This document shows, piece after piece, positions 33,060-44,366 of a stretch of DNA of 64,000 nt. This DNA comes from Lepidodermella squamata. Taxonomy: Eukaryota; Gastrotricha. A program made the translations under genes and the position numbers. Where the stretch lies: the NCBI GenBank assembly GCA_047495785.1, contig JBLDXI010000009.1, positions 1,798,001 through 1,862,000 of the forward strand. Direction: 5' to 3'. The notes beneath the pieces are model-generated. The model searched no databases and was not told where the DNA came from. It saw nothing but the letters and a program-made list of their open reading frames with translations. Numbering within the stretch: the stretch's first letter is position 1; every line of letters starts with the position of its first letter.

Positions 33060-35659
33060 TCAAACGCGACGGTAGCGCCAAGGCTCACGAAGCACATTTA
33101 TAAGAACGGGGTAAAGAAGGTCAATGAACATCGCTTCGACCTTCTTCAACTCATCGGGAATCGCCAAAATACCGAAGTGGATCGGCAGAGCTGGATAGCT
33201 GCGACCATCTTGGGCTAACAACTGGCGGGCGATAGGTGATGTCAGGTCTACATTTCTAATGCTCGATAGGTGGTGACGGATACGTTCCAGCACGTCGTCC
33301 GACTCGCCAACGTAGAAAAGTCCGAGCCCGATCGTGTCGCTGAAGAAATAGACGCCACGAGCCTTGAAGTTGCAACGATTTAACGCGAAATTTAGCTGAC
33401 GCTCTTCGGCCAATTCACTGATGCGCGGTGTCGACATGACCGCCAAATCGGTTAAATCGGCTGTATTCGGTGCTGCTGCTGATGAATCGATGACCTTCTC
33501 ATCCGCGTTGATGATCTCCTCCACAACAGAGATCAATTCATCGACATCCAATTTGCTATCGTTGAACGGTCGAATGAAGGCCATAATCCGATCAGCGATG
33601 ATGACGTCAAATTGTTGCTGCTGCTGCTGCTGGGTGGTGATAGCATAGATAAGTTGGTGCGGGCTCATGTAATCGCGGTTAAAGTCGCAGTAGTACTTCG
33701 ATTTCCATCTGTTGTTGCCGCTGCCAGCAGTGGAAAAAGCCTTGCGCATGACACTCAACTGCTTCAGCGCATCTTCACCGATGTTGTTTGAGGCGTATAG
33801 GCGACTTTCATGGCCGCCTTCGTGCTCTCCATTAGATCGCCAGTGTAGTAGAAGAACAGCTGTATAATATAATAATAAATAAATTATCCATACATCATAA
33901 TGTCATATTATCATGTTTCAAATACTTTGATAATAATATTAATATCAACTTGCGATTTTAGCCAACTGGTTAGCATTTGGTTGATTATCGGGCTGCCACA
34001 GCACCACCAAACGACGGATATCCGGTGCACTGGCGAGATGAGCCGAAAACTTGGCAGCGCCCTCGTTTGAATACGGCGTACCTGATGGGAAAAGGTACTC
34101 GCGTGTTACCTTTGTTTTCGCGTTGGTTAGCGCGAAGACATGCCGACATCCAGCTGGTTCGTCGGCCTTGTAAAGCGACCAGCCGGTGTTTTCGAGCAAG
34201 ACCGATTTTTCAGCGATGAAACGCGACACGTGAAGCGGCGAGCGCAACACGAGTGCGACGTACTGCATCGGGCTGCCGGGGCAATGCATGCACACTTTCG
34301 TACAATTATCTTTAGGCTGCAACTGAAGTTTGGCGACAAATTCGGCTCGAGTTACATCAGCTGCCACGTTCCAGCAGTAAACAGTTTTATATTCGGCAAT
34401 TTCGGCTTTCGGATCGACCCGATAGCGACCAGCGCCGTTACGAAGTTTGCTGCCGAACAGTTCGACCTCAACTTTAGAGCTAATACTGCCAGCCACTCGA
34501 ACATTCGAGCCGTACATTGACAGAAATAGTGATGCTCTTTCCGAATTTCGAAAAATAGCGACGCCGAAAGCGTAAAAAGCGCCCGGAATCACGACGACAT
34601 TAATTTTCAAAACATCGCCGCGCACGCCTCGTTCAGCGAACACCAGCTCGAGGTCAGCGGTGGTAGTCGAGAGAGGAAGCTTTTTGAAAATTACGCAATG
34701 CTCGCAAAATTTCTCCAGCGAACAAATTTGCTCGAGCGCACTGCGTTCGTTGCGCCTATAATCATCAACGTAGTAAAGCGGAACGATCGAGCGCAAGGCT
34801 TTGAAAAATTCGACATCAGCTAAATTTTTGTCGATGTCAAGGTGCGTCCAAATTTGAAAGAGCTCGAGTGCAGCGGCCTTGCAAAACGGCGATAGTCGAA
34901 GTACCGGGCCGGGTAGTTCGATAATCTCCTGGCGTTGCAGAAATGTGCTAGCAGCCAAAGCGCTGGTGAATCGAATCACTACGCGATAGTGCATGTATCC
35001 CGTCATCGGTACTAGAGCCGAAACTAGAGTTCTGGCATCACACGAAACAGCGACCATAAACTTCCGGAGTTTTGCCAGTTGAGCAGCAGTTGCCACTCCG
35101 TGCACTAGCACCCAACAGTCTGGGTTGAAAGATTGCTGCTGCTGCTGCTGTCGCTTGATGCTGACATCAATAATGCCCGAATCGATTAGCGCGGTGGTCA
35201 TCGCTTCGTCGTCATCATGATCAACATCACCATGACCTGAAATCGAATAAGGCTTGCTAATTTCGCTTCGATCGACATCTCTGAACAAGGATGTGTCAGA
35301 CGATAATAATTCATTGAGGATCGAAGGGTTGACTGGCTGCGGCTGAGTTCTTCTTCCACACTATTGCTGGAATAACGCGAATCATCCCAAAGAAGATCGA
35401 CAAAATTCGAATATTGCAGCTGCTCATCATCACCATCATTGTGATCATCTCTAGTGCTAGGAAAACGCGAGTCGTCCCATAGAACTTCCATAATAAAATT
35501 CGAATAATGCTGCTGCTGCTGCTCATCAAGACCTGCTTCACCGACGAGGAATAAACTGCCATCTAACTGCTGTTGGCTTAATTGGCTACTGCCAACTGAC
35601 TCAGCGAATAAGCCATCATCGGCTAGAGCGGCGAGCTGTGATTCGGAAAACCCGGACAT
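33060..35659 (-). CDS. Protein with three RRM-like folds and a C-terminal GIY-YIG nuclease-like domain
   Basis: Three exons, 35659-35237, 35147-33950 and 33859-33060, give 806 residues with matching phases; the 3' site of intron 1 lies within a CAG run, so a few Gln are uncertain. Residues 1-141 are acidic and Gln/Ser-rich with two YSNFxxxLLWDDSR-like repeats. About 148-235, 285-375 and 395-475 look like divergent RRMs, best in the second (CVIFKKLPLSTTTADLELVF ... FGVAIFRNSERASLFL). The C-terminus has the GIY-YIG pattern: GVYFF at 709, LFYVGESDDVLERIRHHL, and the catalytic-type Glu782 with Asn795 (VEAMFIDLLYPVLIN). The combination is not one I know. The nuclease part could come from a host family (Slx1/LEM-3/ANKLE1 group) or a retroelement. 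A splice acceptor lies 20 nt before the ATG. Function is unknown; RNA-guided or RNA-linked nucleic-acid cleavage is only an inference. Confidence 0.72.
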
Positions 35660-35681
35660 TGAAATAATTTATCTCAACTCT
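35660..35681 (-). promoter_or_regulatory. Probable trans-splice acceptor of the RRM/GIY-YIG gene
   Basis: Minus strand TTATGTTATTAG ends 20 nt before the ATG; no upstream exon is seen in the ~390 bp to the next gene. Confidence 0.4.
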
Positions 35682-36048
35682 AATAACATAAATAAAGTAA
35701 TAAGGTTAAAATCGTGCCATAATAATAGGTATTATAACTAAGACTTCGCGTAAAAAAATTCGCCGAGTTTATTGTCACAGTTCGAAAAAAATTGTAGCAG
35801 GTCGGGTAACGAAACAAGTCCGCTCAAAATTTACGTAAATCCCGAAGCCTAAAACAAGAACGAGGGCAGCGAGCGAGAAACACTACCATCAATTAAAGCT
35901 CGCAAAACCGTCGAAGAGCAGGGTTGACACGGCACCCTTTCGAAGGATGCAAGAGATTGTCATCACAATGTAAAAAGTTGAAAATAATCAGAAACAGATG
36001 AAAGATAATAGCAATGAGCAACACAAAAGTTCACAGAACAGTTTCAAC
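35682..36048. other. Intergenic, no gene seen
   Basis: AT-rich spacer between two minus-strand genes. Confidence 0.4.
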
Positions 36049-39000
36049 TTAGGCCAAATTCAGAGAGCTAAGGTGCTGGTCGTAGATCTAAAAGACACAA
36101 ATGAAAAGAAAATTCTAATAATATTTATCCACACAAAATAGCAAACCTTGAGAGCATCGGTCGAGCTAATTTTTGGGAAGCCGGTAGGGTTCGACTTGTA
36201 CGCTTCTACCACATCGAAAACGACCTCCGTCATCACTTTTGGGTTGTTGACGAGCTGCGCTAATCGCTGGCAGGTTTTCAGCGAATTCTCGCCTGGCGCC
36301 CATTCTTTTGCCGCAATGTAGAAGGCAGCAAGCACGCAGCTTTCGGTAGGCGCCATTCCGAATCGAGTGAAGACGTGATAGGCATTAGCCGCAAAAGCCT
36401 ATCAAATTCGATGAAAATTCGAAGAAAATTAAATAAATTTAAAAAGAATTTAAAAATGTTGCTAAACGAACTATAACATGAATTTTACGAATTTCTAATT
36501 GAATTATCAAAAGCGCGATAGGTACTTGATATATAAAATGCGAAGTCACATGGAAATGGAAAATCTCACCTTAGACAAGAACAGCTGGCCGAGTTCGTGG
36601 CCACGGATCTTCTCGAAATAGGGATTGCCTGCGACTACTAGGGTGTATTTTTTTATTCCCCGCCTCGCCCGGGGTAGCCCGCCGGATTTCACGGGAAAAC
36701 AATAAAAAAATCCGGGCTGGACGGGCAATGAGCACATTTTTTTATTCGCCCGTGTTTTGGTGCGGATGAGCTAGGATTTTCTGAGAATCGCGGGAAAATA
36801 GCAATAAAAAAATCTGGGAAACGCGGGCGCCCGAATGCATTCAGCAATACAGCCCAACTCTCCCGCGGGAAAGCGGGGAAACGCGGAATAATTATTGAAT
36901 GTTATCGGGTAGATCCGGAAAGTAACATCGCCTGAGCGCGTTTTTAACAATGCGCGTGATTCATGCTAATATCAGAAACTCTACCTATATAGTAAAGGGT
37001 CTAAATAAGTGCACCACCTAAAATAAGGTTCCAGCACTAAATTTGAGAGTACGTTTACCTAATTTGCAAACAGCTTACACTAAATTATTTGGGCACCTAA
37101 ATATGAGTTCCAGCACTAAATATCAGCATTCAGTGTCTATTACTGCTGTTAAGACCAGGTGAGGCTCTCAGGCATTCTCGACCACGCGTCTTCAGACCAT
37201 GCATGCTTAGGGTTTTACCTTATTCCCATAGAGAAAAAGTCACCAGAATAAGCACTCAAGCTGAAATTTTCATTTGCCTTATTATATTGAGCGCTTCTCC
37301 ATTGTTCAACAAATTTTGAAAGCATGTAGAACGCGAGCTGCTCTTTCATGTGGTATATATAAGATTTGAGGTGGGCAATTGCTCCTCAGTCTTGATCTCA
37401 TCAAAATAAATGAAATCGTAGTAAAAAAGCGGTTTTTGTATCGTCACAACAGTTGGGTTGCCTACCTCAAATCTTGTACCACGAGAAAGAGCAGCTCGCG
37501 TTCTATATGCATGTTCTATATCCGTTTTGAGAAATTCAACTTTAAATAAAAATGAAGATTCTGAAATTTTAGCTTGAGTGCTTAATGCCAGACATGAAAA
37601 TAAGGCCTATTATGCAAATGAGCCATGACGTTGAGATTAGCATCGCGTTATGATACACTCTTTTGCTCACTGCCGACAACTTTGCTCCGAACGCCGCCAT
37701 TGGCTCTTTTACGCGGGACCATCATGGTGGGACACTGAGTTACAGTATGGACTGTATTTCGGTGGCTTCTTCCGAAAACTTATCAGAGCTTCAATAATAT
37801 ATTTAGAGCTAATTGAGACATTGCAATCTCTATTATCGCAGTCATTGTTTAAAGGTTAGGCGTTGCGCAATAATGGTAACAGACGGCTTTTACCTTATGA
37901 AATGGATAGGATAGAGATGGGACTGTCATGATTTGCCACGTCGCGTTTCTGCAGGAGGCGAGCGGCTAGTAGCAAAGACTAAAATAGTATTTGCCCATGG
38001 CTATGGTAGACTATGGTAGACTAATGCTTCCCTCCTAAAAGAGGCCTTCTCAACGTAACTTAGATTTCAACACCCTGCCTTATTTGCATAGGAGCTTATT
38101 TTTTACGGCCTGGCAAACTTTTGACCTTTGACCTGCCAGTGATGCGTGAACCTGCTTGCGATTAGCGGCGGAATAACATTACAACCAAATTTGTGGTTAC
38201 TTAGTGTGGAATTTTTCATGGTTGATTCATCTTGCTTGGGGATAGGGTACAGGGAATAGGCCCCCGGTCGCTTGGCTGATCCTCGAAGTAACTGCTATCC
38301 AGCGGCCTCGCCAGTGCGACATGATGGCATTCCTATCCATGAATTAGGTGGTGGCTTTGTATATTTAGTGCTAGAGTTGCTTATTTAGTCCTAAATAGGA
38401 TTAGTGGGAGCGACTTTCAAATTTAGTGCTGGAGCTCCAAATTTAGTGCTGGAGTCTTTATTTAGGTAGGTGCAGTTGGCACACCCTATAGTAAATTCAA
38501 AAATAAGACATTGTGATGCACATCGACTTCTGCGAATTTTTCGAGTTTACACGAATTAGCTCTGTCAAATACGAATTCCGTTATTTGAAATCGTTTGTTT
38601 TCGGCATCGATGAGGTTGTCATGGACTGTTTAATCTCCTTCGCGCTCTTCCAGGTCGTTCACCGCGTTATTTGCCCTTTTTCGTAACCCCAGGGAAATTC
38701 GAAAAATCGCTTCAGTAATATGACAATCGGTATAATGCGATCACAGATAGATAGGTTAGGCTGAGATGATTAATCTCGTATTCAATTTATTCAAATTAAA
38801 TTAAGTAATTCTTATGATTTTTTGTCAATTTTTTGCTGTGAAATCGCGTGCCTGATCAATTTGTTGCTTCATCGCCCGGCTTCGCCCGGTCTCAAAAGGC
38901 CGCGGGCGTTACGGGCTGGGCGGGAAGTGCGGGAAACTAGAGAAAATTGCTGAATGCTCTGCGAACGATACGGGCGAGTCGGGCTGTGTGGGCAGAATAA

Positions 39001-40229
39001 AAAAATGTACATGGGCAGTGCCCGGCTTTTTTGCGTTCGGGCAGGCCGGGCTGAATAAAAAAATACACCCCTATCGACACGAATGTCGTGCGGCGGTCGG
39101 TTGCTGCATCAGTGGACGACGCTTGCTGCGTGAAAAACAGCGCGCGAGAAGCGGAGGCGGACGACGACGAGGACGACGATTTCATCGATTGTGTCATCGA
39201 TGAAGATGAAGCTGCTGCTGGTGCGGCTGGCTGCCACTGTCGTTTTGTAGCCGAGCTGAAGCCCTGTTGTACTGCAGGAACTTGGCTGCGGCTAAACGTT
39301 TGAAAATTAATATCGGCGGCTTGGTGGGACGATTTTTTCTTGAACAACAGGCTGATGTCGTGCGTCATCGAATTGGCCACGCCGATGAAGGTGTTGCCAC
39401 ACGTTGTCACATCACCAGACGGCGATAACTTACACTGAAACAGGACAATTTTCAGATTTTTGTCAGGTTGCCTGTTCAGTCTCGCGAAGAACTCAACATT
39501 CTTCTCGTTCCAGACTGTCACCTCTGCGAATCACAAAACAATAAATTATGGAATTTTGAAAATATTATACTGTATAACGAGGTCTTCTTTCGCAGTATCA
39601 TTAATAAAATTTTCGATAAAAAGATTTCCCGTAAATAAAATGACTTACTTAACTGCGTGTCTCCGCCGTCTCCATCAGAGAGCGTCAGCGATCCGCAATG
39701 GCAAAGCCTGCTATCATAGCTGGCTGGATTGCTGCGAGTCCCGACCTCGGCGAAATCAGCGAACGTCCCAACAATAGAAATAACTATTTCGCGACCGACT
39801 GGCTTGAGGTCGGCCAGCGAGCGAATGTCGACGTAGCCATTCTCATCGTCGACTAACGGCATAAAATCGTCGATGTTAAATCGAAGATTATCACCATCAT
39901 GACTACTCGTAACCAGCAGCAGGTTGCCGGATTCCTCTCGTGCGATCAGGCGATAGCAGGGCCCTGACGAAACCTGAGGGAAAAAGTTTCGCTTTTTTTC
40001 CGGCATGCCTGCGCTGACGTCGCAGTTTTATGTGATACTTGTCACCGTAATGCAGATTTTCATAAAACTCCTTTGAGTTGAAGAAAAGCTCTCCGAGCTG
40101 AGGTTTCCCTTCCTCGCAGAAAACAAAATTCGTCGCAAATTTATGCTTCATGCCGAAGTTGAGGGTATTCATTGGTCCGAGGAATCTCAGGATTCCAATG
40201 AAAGGCTCCGACTGGCAATTTTTCGACAT
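36049..40229 (-). CDS. RPA1-like OB-fold protein, exon 3 split by a nested transposon
   Basis: Exons 40229-40019, 39963-39649, 39523-39072 joined to 36638-36570, 36398-36147 and 36087-36049; 445 residues if the insertion is removed. Residues 1-70 and about 75-245 resemble the RPA70 DNA-binding OB folds: an FNIDDF entry, a DIRSL..L strand, VDIIG-like EIVISIVGTFADF, VTVWNEKNVEFFARL, and a final strand. A Ser/Gln-rich linker follows. The C-terminal helical domain (AYHVFTRFGMAPTESCVLAAF) is not one I recognise. Similar proteins bind single-stranded DNA in replication, repair or meiosis. Exon 3 carries a 2431 bp element; as sequenced, this copy would read into it and stop. The TA duplication is exact, and excision restores frame without loss. 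A heterozygous or recent insertion is likely. The start has an acceptor 12 nt upstream. Confidence 0.68.
36997..38486. mobile_element. Nested element with 9 bp target duplication
   Basis: Perfect direct repeats TATAGTAAA flank it (36988-36996 and 38487-38495). The termini begin GGGT and share inverted TGCACC and CCAGCACTAAATTTG motifs, the latter repeated several times at both ends. No coding capacity is seen. GG-starting ends with a 9 bp duplication suggest a Mutator-like or Merlin element; inferred. Confidence 0.75.
37240..37590. repeat. Internal foldback hairpin
   Basis: About 37240-37385 and 37465-37590 are imperfect inverted copies, sharing AGCACTCAAGCT, GAACGCGAGCTGCTCTTTC and AAGATTTGAGGT(G/A)GGCA, around an ~80 bp centre. 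It may be a MITE inside the nested element. Confidence 0.65.
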
Positions 40230-41817
40230 TCTGATGAGAACCTGACAACTTGAAATAAGCAAAACAATAAGCAACTTTCACGAGCAACAAAAATCTAAAA
40301 AAGTTGAAAAAATGTCAAAACTGGTAGCAGAGCCGTTATACGGAAGATGCGAAATTTGTCCATCATTTTATGTAAAAATTAGCTGATAAATGTATCGAGC
40401 AGCATATACAGCACTCATCTGAAAGTTATTTAGAACAATTGGGTTGGCGAAGCAGAGCATCAAAAGAGCGCCATGATGATGGCGATTACTAAAATAAATC
40501 TAGAGCAAAAGTTTTTGAAACTGGCGAAAAAATGAAAAAATTGGCAGCACGTATGCTAGCGGAACGCGATCGAGACATTTTATTGCGATGATGGCAGCAG
40601 AGTGAATCGCACCAACATTAAATACGGCATCCGCAGAGTTCCAAGAAATTTGATGTGTACTGTGCTGTAAAAAGTATCATCAATATGTTGGCAATATGTC
40701 GAAATTGCGACAAGAATCGACGAGTTTCGTGAAAAGTGCGGGAAACTTTTAATGATACGCATCGTCGCGCTGTAATAAGCAATAAAGCCTCGAGACACGA
40801 CGCAGCGCGTGAAAGAATCGCTACGCAAGTTGCTGTTTTTGCACACATTTTGCTGTATTATTACCGCATCAGCGTCAACGCCGATGCTCATATGCAATTT
40901 GAATTATGATGTTGCGTTCGGAAAACTTTGCTGAAACGAATATACGGCATGATCTGAAAAAATCACCGGTGTCATTGTGATGAAAAAGATGCATAAAGCA
41001 CTGCGACGAACATAATTTTTTTTCAACATCATAAGAAATGGATGATTTAATTATTTTTTGTATGCCCCCCCCTATCTAGAATAATTGCAGGCAGTAACAC
41101 TTTTCTTGATCTGATGTAATCTGCGAAGAAAAAATCGCAGCTAAATAATCATCTCATAGTATTCAGAGAGCATCGACTTCATCAGCAGTTTTTGTGACAC
41201 CCAAACACTTGGCATAACAGTTTGATACCAGGAAATTCAGGTCGCTTTTCGAAGCAGGTGCTGGAATCTACTATGCTGTGTGGGAAAGATTGCCTTTGAG
41301 CATTATTATTTTCTATAGACGATAATAGAACATGAGACTTCCTATAATGGAAAAGGAAAACTGTAACATTCAAATGAGGAAAAGGTTTTTTTCATTGATA
41401 ATCTGGCGACGGCAAAGGTTGGAACTGCGTGTGCGTTGTGTGTTGGAAAATTATAAGGTGATTTGACGGCTGCTGTTACTACATTCGCGTTGTACTACCA
41501 CGTGCATGGCTGATGATGGTATTTTTGTATACAGCTATATAGCTGCTGTAGAGCATGTCGGAGGCTGACACCCTATAATACGCAAAACATTCAGTCATAT
41601 TGCATCTCATCAGCAGTTGTTCATCTTGTTCATTTTTATTTTTTTCATTTTTAATCAGCCCGGGTTTTTCTGGGATTTTATTATTACATTTTATAACAAT
41701 ATTATAATTGGAAGACCAATTGGAAGAGTTGGAAGAAGAAGAAGGGAAGAGGGAGTGGAAGAATAGAGGGAAGAGAGAGGGGGAAGAAAGAGAAGGAAGA
41801 GGAAGATTGCATGAGGT
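40230..41817. other. Intergenic, no gene seen
   Basis: AT-rich upstream region of the RPA-like gene. From 41700 to 41815 it is a GAAGA-type purine run that gives spurious Glu/Arg/Lys frames. An acceptor (TTGTCAG) precedes the RPA-like ATG by 12 nt. Confidence 0.45.
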
Positions 41818-42508
41818 CATGCTTTTTGGATATTATAACTCAGTGCCCTCGATTTCGCTCAAGCTCGGAAAGCACACAATAAAACAAACACCCTCAATTA
41901 AGTACTTGGGTGTCACGCTGACCCCTCAACTCAGCTGGGAGCCTCACATATCCAGCATCTCCGCGAAGTGCCGTCCGAGAGCTGGTGTCCTACGAGGCAT
42001 CATGACACGTAAGATTTTGCCACAGCCACTAGGACTCATGTTTCATAAATCGATGGCCGAAAGCCTGGCCACGTACGGCTCGCCAGCATGGTCCTGTCAA
42101 CCCAAGTCTTCTATCAACAGACTATTTGAAATACAGGCGAACGGGCTTCGCGCTGCCCTCGATCTGCCTTACGACGCCGATTCCTTTGGCACTTTATTTC
42201 TGGCTGATGTGCCCTCAATTGAAGACATCTTCACCGAACGTCTGGAACGCTACGGCCAACGCTGCCTGGCAGCTGGCGATGTCATGGCCGACTACATTAA
42301 ATACATAGCTTCACTATCTTTCGATAGCTTCGGCCATAAGACCATGAACGATCATTCTCCCGCATGGCGCATACGGCACTTGGTCGATTTAATCCCAGTT
42401 ATGCCTCGGCGCAAAAATTTAAACTGGTTGATATTTGAAGTTCGGCCATCATTGCCAGAAACTTCTACTCTACAGCTGTGCACCTCATCCTTGCCTTTAG
42501 ATCCCTAG
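41818..42508 (+). mobile_element. LINE (non-LTR retrotransposon) 3' fragment, end of reverse transcriptase
   Basis: A ~230-residue open frame matches the thumb and C-terminal part of Jockey/CR1-like reverse transcriptases: IKYLGVTLTPQLSWEPHI, a downstream YGSPAW motif, and LFEIQANGLRAALDLP. The polymerase core is missing, and the 5' side passes straight into a purine-rich run, so it is 5' truncated, as usual for LINEs. It is not split by stops up to 42508. Confidence 0.8.
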
Positions 42509-42649
42509 CCCTCGAGCCTACCGAGAATATCCTGCCCTCGTCTAATTCAGCGTCAGCCAATGCCTGTCCGTGCCCAGAACCCTGAGGCCTCAAATTCAAG
42601 TAACGTTTGCTTATTATGGCTAATTATTGTGCTTTATACACGACAGACA

Positions 42650-42860
42650 TTTTGGCGAGCCTTGACTGAGCCTTTAAGCCTTTGAGCCCAGAGCCTTGAC
42701 TGAGCCTCCACCCTGAGCCCGCGAGCCTGAGCCTGGTTGGAGCCCTGACCGAGCCAACTGGTAAACAATTGTGCTTTGCCTTTTACAGAGCCTTGACTGA
42801 GCCTTCGCCCTGAGCCTACGTCATACGTGCCTTGAGCCTTCATCTGAGCCCTTCATCTGA
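42650..42860. repeat. Degenerate GAGCCT tandem repeat
   Basis: GAGCCTTGACTGAGCCT occurs three times (about 42658, 42691 and 42789), mixed with shorter GAGCC(T/C) units. It lies just past the LINE fragment and may be its 3' tail or a minisatellite. Confidence 0.7.
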
Positions 42861-43462
42861 GAAACTCACCCATCACCTGCAGTCTCGGAAAAATCTTATT
42901 GAGTAAACTTGAGCCTCCCCTCGTGCTTAATTTATTTTGTGTTGAGGACCAATCCCGAAACCCGAACTCGACTCGGAACAACGGAGCAATCCTAATACGA
43001 ACAGAACAAAGCGTCAAGCCAAGCGAACCACCCAAACAAACCAGCTGCAAACCAGTCACTCAGAATCAAAACGAGTCAATATAACAAAAAATAATAATAA
43101 TAAAATATATAATGATAAAAAAATTAATCATAATGATGTATGATAATTTGAGGATATGATGAAATACCTGACTCTGCCCCTGGTCCGAGAGCAACTTAAT
43201 ATTTAATGTTGGATGGACTTGAAACAATAAATCTGAAAAACTGCCATCAGCTGTGGGTCACGCACATTGTGTACGCATAGCCAATGCGCGATACACTTTT
43301 CCTGTGTTCACATAGCCACATCCATTTTTTTATTGTCGATTCGGATTTTCGATCATGTGATTTTTCAAAGAATACATCTCGAAAAGTACCTCGAAAAGTG
43401 CTGCTAATTTACCCACAAGGAATCGGCCGTCTCTCAGTTTAGCGATGACCCAGAGCCCGACT
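42861..43462. other. Intergenic, no gene seen
   Basis: Includes an AATAATAATAATAAAATATA run at 43090-43109. Nothing else supported. Confidence 0.4.
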
Positions 43463-43721
43463 CTGAGGTGCGTTTTTTATTAAAACCGTGGTGCTATTGT
43501 TCAGCGCTGTGATCAATGTTTCGGTGAGATTCGCAACAGAGGCGGCCAAATGTTCTTAATCCGCGCGGGGATTTGTCTTTTCTGACCGGCCTTGATCGCA
43601 ATTCGAGCCGTTCAGTTCATGATAGACGTGCCGGTTGTGATTTCTCTGTTGCGAATCTCACCGAAAAATTGATCACAACGCTGAACAATAGCACCACGGT
43701 TTTAATAAAAAACGCACCTCT
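43463..43721. mobile_element. Foldback element, ~78 bp arms
   Basis: The arm starting GAGGTGCGTTTTTTATTAAA at 43465 is the reverse complement of the end at about 43645-43720 with 2-4 mismatches, around a ~100 bp centre. No convincing target duplication. Typical of a MITE. Confidence 0.75.
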
Positions 43722-43984
43722 GTAATCGATAATCGAAGCGCTGGCGCCAGCGATTTGTGCGATCGATCGATTTGTAATTAGTTCAGTTTTGTACTCCAGG
43801 ACAATAAGTTAATCCCCTGCCATATGGCCCCCATAGCGTTGTATGGTTTTGGTGGGGAGTGAGCACTCTATCATCTCTATGGTACTATCACAATTCCTCT
43901 CTGTCAGATTCTTATTTAGCTGTAATAAGGGCCCTTTCTGTACGGCACGTCTCATTTATGTGTAAAAGTGTATAATTAACGGCT

Positions 43985-44366
43985 CTGTTGTTCGAGTGGT
44001 TTTGGAAGATCTTACTACTACCGAATTCAAGGCTGGAGCAATAAGGCAGCCAAGGCAGCGACTAGCGATTGCTAGTGAAAAAATGGCTGAGCAAGCTGAG
44101 ACAATTGGTAAGGTTCTAGGTGAGGATATTGTGTACCAAACTACGCCTATCGAAGTTTTCCGTAATTTGCCGTTTCCTGGTGCGGCTGATATGGCGAACA
44201 TGTTCCAGTTTTGCCAGGATTTAGCCGCGATTTCGAAGCTACGAAAAAGCTGAACCCGAAACTCATGACGTTTGATCATTTCTTGGTGCCTTACGGCAAA
44301 CTTATCAAAGCTTTTGCAAAACGTGGAAATATCAGAAAAATTGATTATTTTATTTGGCTCTTTTAA
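43985..44366 (+). pseudogene. NmrA-like (NMRAL1/HSCARG family) C-terminal fragment, frameshifted
   Basis: The frame from about 43998 encodes RLAIASEKMAEQAETIGKVL and then IEVFRNLPFPGAADMANMFQ, close to the NMRAL1 FPGA.DLANMF motif. At about 44222-44234 the frame must shift to continue with LNPKLMTFDHFLVPYGK, the expected C-terminal NmrA match, ending at 44366. The N-terminal Rossmann NADP-binding part is absent nearby. It is a broken or partial copy of an NADP-sensor-like SDR protein. Confidence 0.62.

Larger units (their letters stand above)
36641..39071. mobile_element. 2.4 kb non-autonomous element with TA duplication in the RPA-like gene
   Basis: It is flanked by TA at 36639-36640 and 39072-39073. 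The termini are inverted: GGGTGTATTTTTTTATTC on the left, the same with one extra G on the right. Subterminal zones for ~200 bp carry repeated TTTTTTTATTC plus GCCCG/CGGGC motifs and a shared CATTCAGCAAT. No transposase is visible. It contains a second complete insertion (36997-38486). Tc1/mariner-type target choice; class inferred. Confidence 0.85.

Noticed and set aside
35237-35420. Apparent frameshift making the RRM/GIY-YIG gene a pseudogene
   Set aside because: An ordinary ~90 bp intron (donor CAG/GTCATG, acceptor in the CAG run) restores phase across the whole gene.
36641-39071. Idea that the element in the RPA-like gene acts as an intron (introner)
   Set aside because: No GT donor and AG acceptor at its edges give an in-frame join; a plain insertion fits better.
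41708-41817. Glu/Arg-rich peptide before the LINE frame
   Set aside because: Low-complexity GAAGA run; not part of a reverse transcriptase.
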